Source: Solirubrobacter phytolaccae
GTDB lineage: Bacteria; Actinomycetota; Thermoleophilia; Solirubrobacterales; Solirubrobacteraceae
Length of the DNA: 64,000 nt
Assembly (NCBI RefSeq): GCF_027587195.1
Contig: NZ_JAPDDP010000029.1
Span: 1-64,000 of the forward strand
Reading direction: 5' to 3'
Shown here: positions 8,592 to 19,071 of the stretch, in pieces
Numbering within the stretch: the stretch's first letter is position 1
Layout: every line of letters begins with the position of its first letter
The notes under the pieces: generated by a model
The model's input: only the letters and a program-made list of their open reading frames with translations
Told to the model about the DNA's origin: nothing
Databases searched by the model: none
Translations under genes and position numbers: made by a program

Positions 8592-9236
8592 GTGCGCGTA
8601 CTCGTCGCCGACGACCATGGCCCGACGCGTGAGGACATCGCGGCGGCCCTGGGGCGCGACGGCGGGTTCGAGATCATCGCGACCGCGGAGGATGCTCCGG
8701 GCGCGGTGGACGCCGCGTTGCGTGAGCAGCCGGATCTCGCGCTGCTGGACGTGAACATGCCGGGCAGTGGCCTCGCCGCCGCCTGGGAGATCACCGCGCG
8801 GCTCCCGGCTACGCGCGTGGTCATGCTCACCATCTCCCGCGACGACAGCCACGTGTTCGCCGCCCTGCGCGCGGGCGCGGCGGGCTACCTGCTCAAGGAC
8901 ACGGAGACCGAGCGGCTGCCGAACGCCCTGCGGGACGTGATGGCGGGGGAGGCCGCGTTGCCGGTCACGCTCGTCACGCGGCTCGTGGAGGAGTTCCGCG
9001 ACCGCGCGCCGCGCCGCCGCGCGCTGATGCCCTCACGCGAGGGCTCGCCGCGGCTCACCTCCCGCGAGTGGGAGGTGCTCGAGCTGATGCGCCGCAAGAT
9101 GACGACGGCGCAGATCGCGCGCACGCTCGTCGTCTCCCCGGCGACGGTGCGTTCGCACGTGGCCGCGATCCTGCGCAAGCTGCGCGTGCCCGACCGCGAC
9201 GCCGCAGTGAGGTTGCTTGATAATCCGGAGGCGTGA
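8592..9236 (+). CDS. NarL/LuxR-family response regulator
   Basis: 214 residues from a GTG start. The receiver has ADDH at residues 6-9, phosphoacceptor Asp53 in ALLDVNMP, the switch LTISRDD and Lys in GYLLKDT. The C-terminal HTH reads LTSREWEVLELMRRKMTTAQIA and ATVRSHVAAILRKLRV. It lies 5 nt after the kinase stop, so it is co-translated, and its stop overlaps the start of the MerR-like gene (GTGA). The three genes are probably one operon. Confidence 0.88.
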   Translation: MRVLVADDHGPTREDIAAALGRDGGFEIIATAEDAPGAVDAALREQPDLALLDVNMPGSGLAAAWEITARLPATRVVMLTISRDDSHVFAALRAGAAGYLLKDTETERLPNALRDVMAGEAALPVTLVTRLVEEFRDRAPRRRALMPSREGSPRLTSREWEVLELMRRKMTTAQIARTLVVSPATVRSHVAAILRKLRVPDRDAAVRLLDNPEA

Positions 9237-9640
9237 GGGCTCACGGCGAGTTCCTCGCCGGCGCGGTAGGTGAGCTCGCCGGCGTCTCCGGCACGACGAT
9301 CGGCCAGTGGGCGCGCTGGGGGTACATCCGCGCGTCCCAGTCCGACGGGGACCCGCACGTCTACTCGCTCGAGGACGTGGCCGAGGCGGTGATGGTCAAG
9401 GCACTGCTGGACCGTGGCGTGTCGCGGCCGATGATCCGGCGCGCAGTGGCGCATCTCACCGACTACGGCGACTGGCCGCTGTCGGAGGCGCGGCTGGCGA
9501 CGTCGAGCAACGGGCGCCGCACCCGGATCGTGCTGCGCGACGACGACGGCGCCTACGCCCTGTCCCCGCGCGGCTGGCAGCAGATGGTCGCCCCGCCACC
9601 GCTGGAGGACGTTCGCCTCCGCCTTAGGCGCGCCGGGTAG
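9233..9640 (+). CDS. MerR-like winged-helix DNA-binding protein
   Basis: 135 residues. The N-terminus (VGELAGVSGTTIGQWARWGYIRAS) matches a MerR-type HTH that reads a GYI wing, followed by YSLEDVAEAVMVKALLDRGVS. The C-terminal part is short and beta-rich with no known ligand domain. The start overlaps the stop of the response regulator, suggesting translational coupling, so it may be a second output of that signalling operon. Targets unknown. Confidence 0.7.
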   Translation: MRAHGEFLAGAVGELAGVSGTTIGQWARWGYIRASQSDGDPHVYSLEDVAEAVMVKALLDRGVSRPMIRRAVAHLTDYGDWPLSEARLATSSNGRRTRIVLRDDDGAYALSPRGWQQMVAPPPLEDVRLRLRRAG

Positions 9641-9652
9641 CTTCTGTAAGAC

Positions 9653-10468
9653 ATGCGTCGTCCGCTCCTTCTCGCCCTCTGGTGCGCCGTGCTGTTCGTG
9701 GCGGCGTACGTCGGGTTCGTGCACGTCCCCGCGCTGCGGGACGCGGATCTGCGCGTGCTCGAGGGCTTCATGGGGCTGTGGTCGCTGCCCGGCGCGCAGT
9801 TCGGGGACGACCTCGTACTGGCGTTCGACCCCGCGCCGTTCGCGGCGATGGTGCTCGGCGTCGTGGCCGTCGCGCACCTGCTCGGCCGCACGCGGGCCGG
9901 CCTGCTGGCGGCGGGCGCGATGCTCGCCGCGAACGTCAGCACGCAGATCCTCAAGCCGCTGCTGGCGATCCAGCGCGACTTCCCGCTGGACCACTTCATG
10001 GGGCCCGAGGCCTACCCGAGCGGGCACACCACCGCGGTGATGAGCTTCGCGCTCGCCCTCGTGATCATCGCCCCGCCGCGCTGGCGCGCGCTGGTGGCGA
10101 CGTTCGCGGGCCTGCTGACCGTGCTCACGACCTTCTCGATCATGATGCTCGGCTGGCACTACCCGAGCGACATCGTCGGCGGGCTGCTGGTGGCGACCTT
10201 CTGGGCGTGCCTGGTCGTGATCCCGCTGCGCGCCGAGGTGCGCGCGCCGAGCCTGCGGGCATCGGCCCGGGCGGGCGCCGTGCTCGTCGGCGGCGCCGCT
10301 CTGCTCGCGCTCACGCGGCCGGCCGCGGCGGTCGACTACGCGCTCGCGAACACGACCTGGCTGCTCGGCGCGGTGGCGATCGCCGTCGCCGCGCTCGTGC
10401 TCAGCGGAAGCGTCCCGGCTCCCACAGCGGCTCGGCCGCGCCCGCGGCGTGATTTGCCGCACGGCTGA
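9653..10468 (+). CDS. PAP2-superfamily membrane phosphatase
   Basis: 271 residues with about six membrane segments. The three PAP2 motifs are present in modified form: KPLLAIQRDFP (K-x6-R), YPSGHTTAV (PSGH) and MLGWHYPSDIVGG (H-x3-D). The Arg usually found just before the last motif is replaced by Met. Family members dephosphorylate undecaprenyl diphosphate or phosphatidic and related lipids on the outer face of the membrane. The 3' end overlaps the convergent cobalamin adenosyltransferase gene by 68 bp. Confidence 0.78.
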   Translation: MRRPLLLALWCAVLFVAAYVGFVHVPALRDADLRVLEGFMGLWSLPGAQFGDDLVLAFDPAPFAAMVLGVVAVAHLLGRTRAGLLAAGAMLAANVSTQILKPLLAIQRDFPLDHFMGPEAYPSGHTTAVMSFALALVIIAPPRWRALVATFAGLLTVLTTFSIMMLGWHYPSDIVGGLLVATFWACLVVIPLRAEVRAPSLRASARAGAVLVGGAALLALTRPAAAVDYALANTTWLLGAVAIAVAALVLSGSVPAPTAARPRPRRDLPHG

Positions 10469-10964
10469 GGATGAAGAGCAGGTCGCTGAGGCGGTTCAGG
10501 TAGCGCACGGTCTCGGCACTCACCGCGTCACCGCAGGCCAGCACGCGGCGCTCCGCGCGGCGACAGACCGTGCGGCAGACGTGCAGGTGGGCGGCGGCGA
10601 GCGTGCCGCCGGGCAGCACGAACGACTTCAGCGGCGGCAGCTCGGCGTTGGCCTCGTCGCAGGCGGTCTCCAGCCACGTGGTCTGCTCTGGGATCACGCG
10701 CAGCCGGTCACGCGTGCCGCCCTCGGGCACCGAGATGTCGGCGCCGACATCGAACAGGTCGTTCTGGATGCGCTTCAGCCAGCCCTCGTAGGGTTGGGGA
10801 AGCCCGCCGGCGGCGAGCGTGACGCCGAGCTGGGCGTTGAGCTCGTCCACGGTGCCGTAGGCCTCGATCCGCGGATCGGTCTTCGGGACGCGGCTCATAT
10901 CGCCGAGATGCGTCTCTCCGCCGTCACCGAGGCGGGTGTAGATGCGTGTCAAGTTAACGGTCAT
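10401..10964 (-). CDS. PduO-type corrinoid adenosyltransferase
   Basis: 187 residues from the ATG at 10964. The N-terminus IYTRLGDGGETHLGD is the ATP-binding signature of PduO/EutT-like ATP:cob(I)alamin adenosyltransferases; PRIEAYGTVDELNAQLG and CRRAERR further on complete the trimeric helical fold. The enzyme makes adenosylcobalamin for B12-dependent mutases and reductases. It starts 30 bp from the divergent transcobalamin-like lipoprotein gene. The longer frame to 11363 is antisense to that gene and is rejected. Confidence 0.92.
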   Translation of the reverse strand: MTVNLTRIYTRLGDGGETHLGDMSRVPKTDPRIEAYGTVDELNAQLGVTLAAGGLPQPYEGWLKRIQNDLFDVGADISVPEGGTRDRLRVIPEQTTWLETACDEANAELPPLKSFVLPGGTLAAAHLHVCRTVCRRAERRVLACGDAVSAETVRYLNRLSDLLFILSRAANHAAGAAEPLWEPGRFR

Positions 10965-10994
10965 CTCGCACCACTGTCGTATACCACTGTGCCG
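10965..10994. promoter_or_regulatory. Compact divergent promoter with CCACTGT direct repeats
   Basis: Only 30 bp separate the two divergent starts. A central TATAC core lies between two direct copies of CCACTGT (10971-10977 and 10985-10991). Both transcripts must begin within or beside this segment, so they are likely to be controlled together. Confidence 0.4.
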
Positions 10995-11912
10995 ATGAAA
11001 TTCGCCCCTGTCCTTCTCGCCGCCGTGCTGGCGCTGCTCGCCGCCGGTTGCGGCTCCAAGGCCGAGGTCCCCACCGGTGGCCGCGTCACGGTCACCGTGT
11101 CGCAGGACTTCGGGGAGACGCGCCTGGCGCCGACGCGTGGGCAGACCGCGGCCGAGGAGGACACCGTCCTCGACGTGCTCGAGCGCTCGCAGTTCGAGGT
11201 GCGCGCGACCGGGGCCGACGTCGACGAGATCGACGGGCTGTCCGGCGGCCGGCAGGACGGCAAGCCCGTCGAGTGGTACCCGTACGTCAACGGCATCGCG
11301 AGCCTCGAGGGCGCCGCCACGCGCAAGCTCTACAAGAACGACCGCGTCTGGTACGACCATCACGCGACGGGCTCGAAGATCGAGGCCGTCGTGGGCTCGT
11401 TCCCGCAGCCGTTCACGGGCGGCATCGACGGCAAGAAGTACCCGATCCGGCTCGTCTGCATGGCGCCGGAGGACCGCTCGTGCGACGAGGTCGAGACGCG
11501 GCTGGAGCAGGCCGGCGTGCGCGGGCTCACGCGCTCGAACCTCGAGTCCTCACCCGGGCAGGTCCTGCGCGTGCTCGTCGGCACCTGGAAGGAGCTGCGC
11601 AAGGACATCGCGGCCCGCGAGCTCGAGAAGGGCCCGACCGTCTCGGGCGTGTTCGCCAAGCCGAACGCCGCGGGCGACCAGATCGAGCTGCTCGGCCCGG
11701 ACGGCGCGGCCGTGAAGGCGCTCGGCCCGGGCACGGGCCTCGTCGCGGCGACGACGTTCCTCGAGCAGCGCCCGACGTGGCTGATCACCGGCACCGACGA
11801 CGTCGGCGTGGCCGCGGCGGCCGCGGCTCTCACCGAGGACATGCTGCGCTTCCGCTTCGCGCTGGCGATCGAAGCGGGCCAGGGCGTCCCGTTGCCGGTC
11901 GAGACGCCGTAG
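10995..11912 (+). CDS. Lipoprotein with transcobalamin-like (DUF4430) domain
   Basis: 305 residues from the ATG at 10995. The signal peptide ends in lipobox LAAGC. The next ~110 residues match DUF4430/transcobalamin C-terminal-like folds: EEDTVLDVLERSQFEV, WYPYVNGI and YKNDRVWYDHH. The rest is a soluble domain with a Cys pair (VCMAPEDRSC), not recognised. Divergent position to a cobalamin adenosyltransferase makes a corrinoid-related surface function plausible but unproven. The upstream extension of the frame to 10449 is antisense to that gene. Confidence 0.75.
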   Translation: MKFAPVLLAAVLALLAAGCGSKAEVPTGGRVTVTVSQDFGETRLAPTRGQTAAEEDTVLDVLERSQFEVRATGADVDEIDGLSGGRQDGKPVEWYPYVNGIASLEGAATRKLYKNDRVWYDHHATGSKIEAVVGSFPQPFTGGIDGKKYPIRLVCMAPEDRSCDEVETRLEQAGVRGLTRSNLESSPGQVLRVLVGTWKELRKDIAARELEKGPTVSGVFAKPNAAGDQIELLGPDGAAVKALGPGTGLVAATTFLEQRPTWLITGTDDVGVAAAAAALTEDMLRFRFALAIEAGQGVPLPVETP

Positions 11913-11936
11913 CGTCATGTAGCTTTCCGCACCAGG

Positions 11937-13004
<1,068 letters not shown>

Positions 13005-13290
13005 GTGGACTTGCTGACCGAGCTCGCGATCCTCGTGCTCGCCGCGTTCGTCGGCTTCGAGGTGATCTCGAAGGTGCCGAACACGCTGCACACGCCGCTG
13101 ATGAGCGGCACGAACGCGATCCACGGCATCGTCGTGCTCGGCGGCCTCATCCTGATCGGGCACGTCGAAGGCGTGCTCAACGACATCCTGCTCGTCGTCG
13201 CGATCGCGTTCGGCACGATCAACGTCATCGGCGGCTTCCTCGTCACCGATCGGATGCTCGGGATGTTCAAGGGCAAGAAGCCGGGGCCGG

Positions 13291-13304
<14 letters not shown>
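13005..13304 (+). CDS. pntAB: NAD(P) transhydrogenase subunit alpha part 2
   Basis: 99 residues from GTG, starting directly after the pntAA stop. It carries about three membrane segments (LAILVLAAFVGFEVISKVP, then GIVVLGGLILIG and a third near ILLVVAIAFGTINVIGGFLV). This is the small membrane part of the alpha subunit that contributes to the proton channel. It overlaps pntB by 14 bp, indicating translational coupling. Confidence 0.93.
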
Positions 13305-14660
<1,356 letters not shown>

Positions 14661-14664
<4 letters not shown>

Positions 14665-15344
14665 CGGATCGCGAAGTCGATCGCGACGATGTGGTCGGCC
14701 CGCGTGACGACGGAGACCGCGACGCGCACGCGCCCGATGCGCATGGGCGGCAGCCGCAGCCGGCCGTGCGTGGGGAGCTTGGCCAGCCGCGCGTCGAGGT
14801 AGCGGGCGAGCGGCACGGAGTCGCCGATCAGGACCTCTTGGCCGGTCACGAACGCGTCCGCCTCCGCGTCACCCTCGAGGCGCCAGCGGGCGCCGGTGAG
14901 GGTGAGCCGGGTGACGCGGCCTCCGCAGGCTCGCGCCGTCAGTCCGAGGCGTGGCCAGCGGGCCTCGCAGCCGGCGCGACGCGGTGTGCCGAGACCTTCG
15001 CGCAGCGCCTTTAGCCGCGGGGCCTTGCGGTCGTAGTGGGAGAGCGTGAACGAGCGGGCCGTGTTCATCGACTGCAGGGAGACCTCGGGCCCGTCGTCGT
15101 CGTAGCGGTGCAGGCGGTTGCGATAGATCCGCAGCGAGTACACGTCGCGCGGCTCGAAGCCTCGGTCGGACCCCGGGTTCACGCAGCTTCCACGCAGCTC
15201 GACGACGACGGGCTCGGGCACGGTGTCGAGCAGGCCGTCATCGCCGCGACACGACGGGATGCGGTTGCCTCCGGTCGGGCGCACCATCGCCCAGCCCGCG
15301 CTGGTGCGGTGCGCCCACACCGTCCACATCGCGGTCCCGGCCAT
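14661..15344 (-). CDS. Exported protein of unknown function, apparently frameshifted at the N-terminus
   Basis: 227 residues from the ATG at 15344. It is beta-rich, with spaced Cys residues (PSCRGDD, GSCVNPG, CEARW, RACGG). Coding character continues upstream in the same frame (LVTDDGTWGVAATVCEAARNPG) but meets no start codon before a stop. A plausible start, MRVLIALIAA with a promoter hexamer before it, lies at 15454 in another frame. The simplest reading is one gene with a small indel near 15420, breaking the signal peptide. A sequencing error would look the same. No family recognised. Confidence 0.5.
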
Positions 15345-15454
15345 GCCCGGGTTCCGGGCGGCCTCGCAGACGGTGGCCGCGACGCCCCACGTGCCGTCGT
15401 CGGTGACCAGCGGCAGCGAGCTCGAGCGGCGATCAGCGCGATCAGCACACGCAT

Positions 15455-15467
15455 TCGGTGAAGCCTA
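15455..15467 (-). promoter_or_regulatory. TAGGCT hexamer 7 nt before the MRVLIAL start
   Basis: On the minus strand TAGGCT (15462-15467) stands 7 nt before the ATG at 15454, matching the spacing seen at other leaderless-looking starts in this window. It supports 15454 as the original start of the frameshifted exported protein. Confidence 0.35.
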
Positions 15468-15536
15468 ATCGCTCGGAAGGGGTGGAGCCGCAGTCACCCC
15501 TTAGGTGGCTGGTCGCGTGCCCTCCATCGCGCGAGC

Positions 15537-16310
15537 GTGTGGGACATGCCGTTCGTCCGCCTCGCGGCGTGCTGCGCCGCGCTCGTCATCGTCGGGGCGT
15601 GCGGGGCCGAGTCGCGCCCGCGCCCGGCCGCCGCGCCGACCGCCACGCCCGATCCGAGCGGGCTGCGGTTCGTCAAGCCACCGCTCGTCACGTTCCACGC
15701 CGGCGACGACAGCGTGAGCATCACGGCCCGCCTCAACCGCGGGCTGCGGCACAACCTCGGCCATCCCGGGGAGGTCGCCGACACGCCGGTGGTCCTCGAC
15801 GTGCCGACTGCTGAGCACGACTACCTGGTGGGGATGGATCGTGATCCCGTGCGACCCACGTGTTACCGCGAGACGGTCGGGGTCGACACGCCGCTGGTCG
15901 ACGGGCAGCCGATCGAGGTGTCGCTCGTGCTGGACGAGCAGCGCCGCGTCACGACGACCGCCACGCTGCGGGAGCTCGCGGACGGCGAGTCGATCCGGCC
16001 CGAGCGCGAGCTGGGCTGCCCGAACCGCGAGCCCGGCCTGCCGTCCGTCCACCGCTGCGACGACGACGCTCCCGGCCTCTACTCGATCTGGATGGTGTCG
16101 GCGCGTGGGACGAGCTGCCGGCGCGCGGCCGCGGTGATGCGCGCCGCCGAGCGCGACGCCCCCTCGGGCGGGGACTGCTACGAGGACCTGTGCCTGCGCG
16201 GGCAGGAGTACCGCGGCTACCGGTGCCGGGCCGCGCTCTCCGGCGAGGCCTACTGGGATATCGTTTGCTCACGCGGCGAAGCCGAGGTCCGTGGCAACGC
16301 AGCGGACTGA
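15537..16310 (+). CDS. Putative lipoprotein of unknown function
   Basis: 257 residues from GTG; an ATG three codons on (15546) is an alternative. The hydrophobic N-terminus ends in VIVGACGAE, a lipobox. A Pro/Ala/Thr-rich spacer leads to a beta-rich domain. The C-terminal third is Cys-rich and contains TSCRRAAAVMRAAER and YRGYRCRAALSGEAYWDIVCSRG, a pattern I associate with many small exported proteins of Solirubrobacterales. No enzymatic motif is evident. Confidence 0.6.
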   Translation: MWDMPFVRLAACCAALVIVGACGAESRPRPAAAPTATPDPSGLRFVKPPLVTFHAGDDSVSITARLNRGLRHNLGHPGEVADTPVVLDVPTAEHDYLVGMDRDPVRPTCYRETVGVDTPLVDGQPIEVSLVLDEQRRVTTTATLRELADGESIRPERELGCPNREPGLPSVHRCDDDAPGLYSIWMVSARGTSCRRAAAVMRAAERDAPSGGDCYEDLCLRGQEYRGYRCRAALSGEAYWDIVCSRGEAEVRGNAAD

Positions 16311-16320
16311 CCAGGGCGGT

Positions 16321-16332
16321 TACCGTGCAGGC
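16321..16332 (+). promoter_or_regulatory. TACCGT hexamer 6 nt before ohr
   Basis: TACCGT (16321-16326) stands 6 nt before the ATG, a -10-like TAnnnT placed for leaderless transcription. The same hexamer lies 9 nt before ohrR (16779-16784). Confidence 0.4.
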
Positions 16333-16749
16333 ATGAAAACGCTGTACGAGGCCGAGGCGGTCGCCACGGGGGACGGCCGCAACGGGCACGCGCGCTCCAC
16401 CGACGGGATCCTCGACATCGACCTCGCGATGCCGGTGTCGATGGGCGGCAGCGGCGACGCGACGAACCCGGAGCAGCTGTTCGCGGCCGGCTATGCGGCG
16501 TGCTTCCACAGCTCGCTGATCACGATCGGGCGGCGGTTGAGGCTCGCGCCCGGCGATTCGACGGTGACGGCGCACGTCACGCTCGGCAGCACGGAGCAGC
16601 GCGCGTACCAGCTCGCGGTGCGCCTCGTGATCGACCTGCCGAACCTCGACCGCCCGGTGGCGGAGGAGCTCGCCGAGGCCGCGCATCAGCAGTGCCCGTA
16701 CTCGCACGCTACCCGCGGCAACATCGACGTCACGTGGGAGATCGTCTGA
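16333..16749 (+). CDS. ohr: Organic hydroperoxide resistance protein (first copy)
   Basis: 138 residues, the usual Ohr length. The two catalytic cysteines are Cys57 (AACFHSS) and Cys121 (QCPYSHATRGN). Ohr is a cytosolic thiol peroxidase that reduces organic hydroperoxides using lipoylated proteins as reductant. It is followed by the OhrR regulator and a second ohr copy; the two Ohr proteins are close paralogues. No OhrR-type palindrome is seen upstream of this copy, so it may be expressed differently from the pair downstream. Confidence 0.93.
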   Translation: MKTLYEAEAVATGDGRNGHARSTDGILDIDLAMPVSMGGSGDATNPEQLFAAGYAACFHSSLITIGRRLRLAPGDSTVTAHVTLGSTEQRAYQLAVRLVIDLPNLDRPVAEELAEAAHQQCPYSHATRGNIDVTWEIV

Positions 16750-16759
16750 GTTCGATCGT

Positions 16760-16776
16760 GCACAACTGAGTTGTGC
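16760..16776. promoter_or_regulatory. OhrR operator palindrome
   Basis: GCACAACT-G-AGTTGTGC is a perfect 8+1+8 inverted repeat between the first ohr and ohrR, 18 bp before the ohrR start and just before the TACCGT hexamer. Its ACAACT/AGTTGT half-sites are close in character to known OhrR operators. Binding would repress ohrR and the coupled second ohr until Cys18 of OhrR is oxidised. Confidence 0.7.
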
Positions 16777-16793
16777 GCTACCGTTGGTGATCG

Positions 16794-17234
16794 ATGTCGG
16801 CCACCGCTGTCCCGGAGAATCCGCTCGCGCTTGATCAGCAGGTCTGCTTCGCGCTGTACTCGGCGTCCCGCGCCGTCACCGCCGCGTACCGGCCGCTGCT
16901 GGAGCCGCTCGGGCTGACCTACCCGCAGTACCTGGTCATGCTCGCGCTGTGGGAGCAGTCGCCGCGCACGGTGCGTGAGCTGGGCACGACCCTGAACCTG
17001 GAGTCCGGCACGCTGTCTCCGCTGCTCAAGCGGATGGAGGCCAACGGGCTCGTGACGCGTACGCGGTCGACCGCCGACGAGCGCCAGGTCCTCGTCGGGC
17101 TCACCAAGGCCGGACGAGCCCTTCGCGAGCGAGCGGAGACCGTCCCGGCGCAGCTGGCACAGGCGGCCGGCATCGACGAACACACCCTCGTGCTGCTCCG
17201 CCGCACGTGCCAAGCCCTCATCCAGGAGTCCTGA
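16794..17234 (+). CDS. ohrR: MarR-family organic peroxide sensor
   Basis: 146 residues. The N-terminal reactive cysteine, Cys18 in QQVCFALYSASRA, is the hallmark of OhrR, and the winged helix has LNLESGTLSPLLKRMEANGLV and RSTADERQVLVGLT. OhrR represses ohr until peroxide oxidises this cysteine. No second Cys is evident near residue 120 apart from the C-terminal RRTCQAL, so it could be of either one-Cys or two-Cys type. It lies one base before the second ohr. Confidence 0.92.
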   Translation: MSATAVPENPLALDQQVCFALYSASRAVTAAYRPLLEPLGLTYPQYLVMLALWEQSPRTVRELGTTLNLESGTLSPLLKRMEANGLVTRTRSTADERQVLVGLTKAGRALRERAETVPAQLAQAAGIDEHTLVLLRRTCQALIQES

Positions 17235-17235
17235 C

Positions 17236-17652
17236 ATGAAGACGCTCTACACCGCCGAAGCGACTGTCACGGGGGAGGGCCGGGACGGCCACGCGCGTTC
17301 GTCCGACGGCGTGCTGGACGTGGAGCTGGCGATCCCCGCCGAGATGGGCGGCCAGGGCGGCGCGACCAACCCCGAGCAGCTGTTCGCCGCGGGCTACGCG
17401 GCCTGCTTCCACAGCGCGCTGCGCACGATCGCCCGGCGCGAGAAGACCGATCTCGGCGAGTCCACGATCACCGCCAGCGTCGGCATCGGCCCGACCGAGA
17501 ACCGCGGCTTCGGCCTCGAGGTCAAGCTCGTCGTCGACCTGCCCGGCTTCGAGCGCGAGGAGGCGGAGCGCCTCGTCGAGGCCGCCCACCAGGTGTGCCC
17601 CTACTCGAACGCCACGCGCGGCAACATCGACGTCGCCCTCGAGGTCGCATGA
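17236..17652 (+). CDS. ohr: Organic hydroperoxide resistance protein (second copy)
   Basis: 138 residues with Cys57 (AACFHSA) and Cys121 (VCPYSNATRGN). It starts one base after the ohrR stop, so it is clearly co-translated and should share the OhrR operator upstream of ohrR. It differs from the first copy mainly in the middle strand and helix, which may mean different peroxide preference. Its stop overlaps the next start (ATGA), placing a DoxX-like protein in the same operon. Confidence 0.93.
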   Translation: MKTLYTAEATVTGEGRDGHARSSDGVLDVELAIPAEMGGQGGATNPEQLFAAGYAACFHSALRTIARREKTDLGESTITASVGIGPTENRGFGLEVKLVVDLPGFEREEAERLVEAAHQVCPYSNATRGNIDVALEVA

Positions 17653-18059
17653 GCCGCGTGCGCGCGGCGGCACAGGTCCTGCTCGGCGCGGCGATGGCCG
17701 GCGCGGGCACGACGCACCTCACCACCGCGCGTGAGGAGTTCAAGAACCAGGTCCCGCCGTGGGTCCCCGTGGACGCGGACCTCGTCGTCCTGGCCTCCGG
17801 CGTCGTGGAGATCGGCCTCGGCGCGGCGATGCTGGCCACGTGGAAGCAGCCCAAGCGCGCGCTCGTCGGCGCGACGCTCGCCGCCTTCTACATCGCGATC
17901 TTCCCGGGCAACATCGCCCAGTACACCGAGCACCGCGACGCCTTCGGGCTCGACACGGACACCAAGCGCCTCGTCCGCCTGTTCTTCCAGCCGCTGCTCG
18001 TGCTCTGGGCGCTGGAGGCGACCGACGCGCGCCGCGTCTGGCGGGCCCGCCGCGGTTAG
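17649..18059 (+). CDS. DoxX-like membrane protein
   Basis: 136 residues from the ATG at 17649, overlapping the stop of the second ohr by 4 bp. Four hydrophobic segments and the pattern GTTHLTTAREEFKNQVPPWVP resemble the DoxX/DUF4870-like quinone-related family that often accompanies thiol-stress genes. Its place in the ohrR operon suggests a peroxide-response role, possibly in membrane redox balance; this is inference. Its TAG stop shares bases with the convergent gene's TAA. Confidence 0.65.
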   Translation: MSRVRAAAQVLLGAAMAGAGTTHLTTAREEFKNQVPPWVPVDADLVVLASGVVEIGLGAAMLATWKQPKRALVGATLAAFYIAIFPGNIAQYTEHRDAFGLDTDTKRLVRLFFQPLLVLWALEATDARRVWRARRG

Positions 18060-18400
18060 CCGTTGTAGTCGACGCGGGTGACGCGCCCCGACCGGTCGTA
18101 GAGGATCTCGAGGGAGAGCTCGTCGCGGTCGACGATCGAGCCGTTGTCGCCCGCGGGGTAGTAGTCGCGATCCGCGAAGACGGTCGGCCAGTCCGCACCC
18201 GAGCCCAGCACCGCCCGCACACGCTTGCGGGTGAGCCCGACGAGCGCCTGATCACGCTCGGCGGCCCGCGCCTGCCGGCCCTGCTCCTTCTCGTCGCGGG
18301 CCTCGATCGCGGCCCGGTAGGCGGCGGGGTCCCACTTGGCCTTCGTGGTCACGCACCCGCTGCACGCGAGGGCGAGGATCGCGATCGCGAGCCACCTCAT
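18056..18400 (-). CDS. Small lipoprotein with BamE/SmpA-like fold
   Basis: 114 residues from the ATG at 18400. The signal peptide ends in lipobox ACSGC. After a charged helical region (RAAIEARDEKEQGRQARAAE), the sequence LVGLTRKRVRAVLGSG, then LEILYDRSGRVTRVDYNG, follows the helix-turn then beta pattern of SmpA/OmlA-type domains. In this phylum there is no outer membrane, so the role is a surface lipoprotein of unknown task. TAGCTT lies 8 nt before the start on the minus strand. Confidence 0.55.
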   Translation of the reverse strand: MRWLAIAILALACSGCVTTKAKWDPAAYRAAIEARDEKEQGRQARAAERDQALVGLTRKRVRAVLGSGADWPTVFADRDYYPAGDNGSIVDRDELSLEILYDRSGRVTRVDYNG

Positions 18401-18456
18401 CGTCCCGCAAGCTAGCCACGCGCGGCCGCGAAGGGCCGGATCTGCACCGAATCTCC

Positions 18457-19071
18457 TCAGGCCAGCCCGGAGCGCTGGGCCCAGAGTGCCGCCTGCGTGC
18501 GGTCGGTCGCGCCGATCTTCCGGCACGCGGCCGAGAGCGTGTTGCGCACGGTCTTGTGGCTGATGCCGAGCCGCAGCGCGATCACCTTGTTCGCGTGGCC
18601 CGCGGCGACGAGGGTGAGGATCTCGCGTTCGCGCTCGGTCAGGTCGGGCGGCGTCTCGCGCTGGGCCGACAGCACCTCTCGCGCCGCGCGCGGGTCCAGT
18701 GGCGCGTCGCCGTTGGCCGCGGCGCGGACCGCCCGCACGACCTCCTCCGGCTCGGCGTCCTTGAGCAGATAGCCCGTGGCGCCGGCGTCCAACGCCTCGA
18801 GGATGCGCGGGCGGTCGCCGAAGGAGGTGAGCACCACGACGCGGACGCCGTCGTCCGCGGCGAGGATCGCGCGCGTCGCCGCGGCGCCGTCCAGGTCCGG
18901 CATCTCGAGGTCCATGAGCACGACGTCGGGCCTGGAGGACGCGGCGAGCGTCACGCCCTCGCGCCCGCCGGCGGCGCTCGCCACCACCTCGAGGCCATCG
19001 GCGACGGAGAGCATCGACTCCAGGCCGGCCCGCAGCGCGGGATGGTCGTCGACGAGCAGGACCCGGATCAC
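18457..19071 (-). CDS. NarL/LuxR-family response regulator
   Basis: 204 residues. The receiver has VDDH at 8-10 and Asp54 in VVLMDLEMP, a switch LTSFGDR and Lys in GYLLKDAE. The LuxR HTH reads LTEREREILTLVAAGHANKVIA and SHKTVRNTLSAACRKIGA. It overlaps the end of the kinase gene by 4 bp (start ATGA in kinase stop), so it is the cognate regulator. Confidence 0.9.
   Translation of the reverse strand: MIRVLLVDDHPALRAGLESMLSVADGLEVVASAAGGREGVTLAASSRPDVVLMDLEMPDLDGAAATRAILAADDGVRVVVLTSFGDRPRILEALDAGATGYLLKDAEPEEVVRAVRAAANGDAPLDPRAAREVLSAQRETPPDLTEREREILTLVAAGHANKVIALRLGISHKTVRNTLSAACRKIGATDRTQAALWAQRSGLA

Noticed and set aside
9653-10964. Fusion or shared regulation of PAP2 and cobalamin adenosyltransferase from their 68-bp overlap
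   Set aside because: The genes are convergent, and the overlap is just the 3' ends; no functional link is supported.
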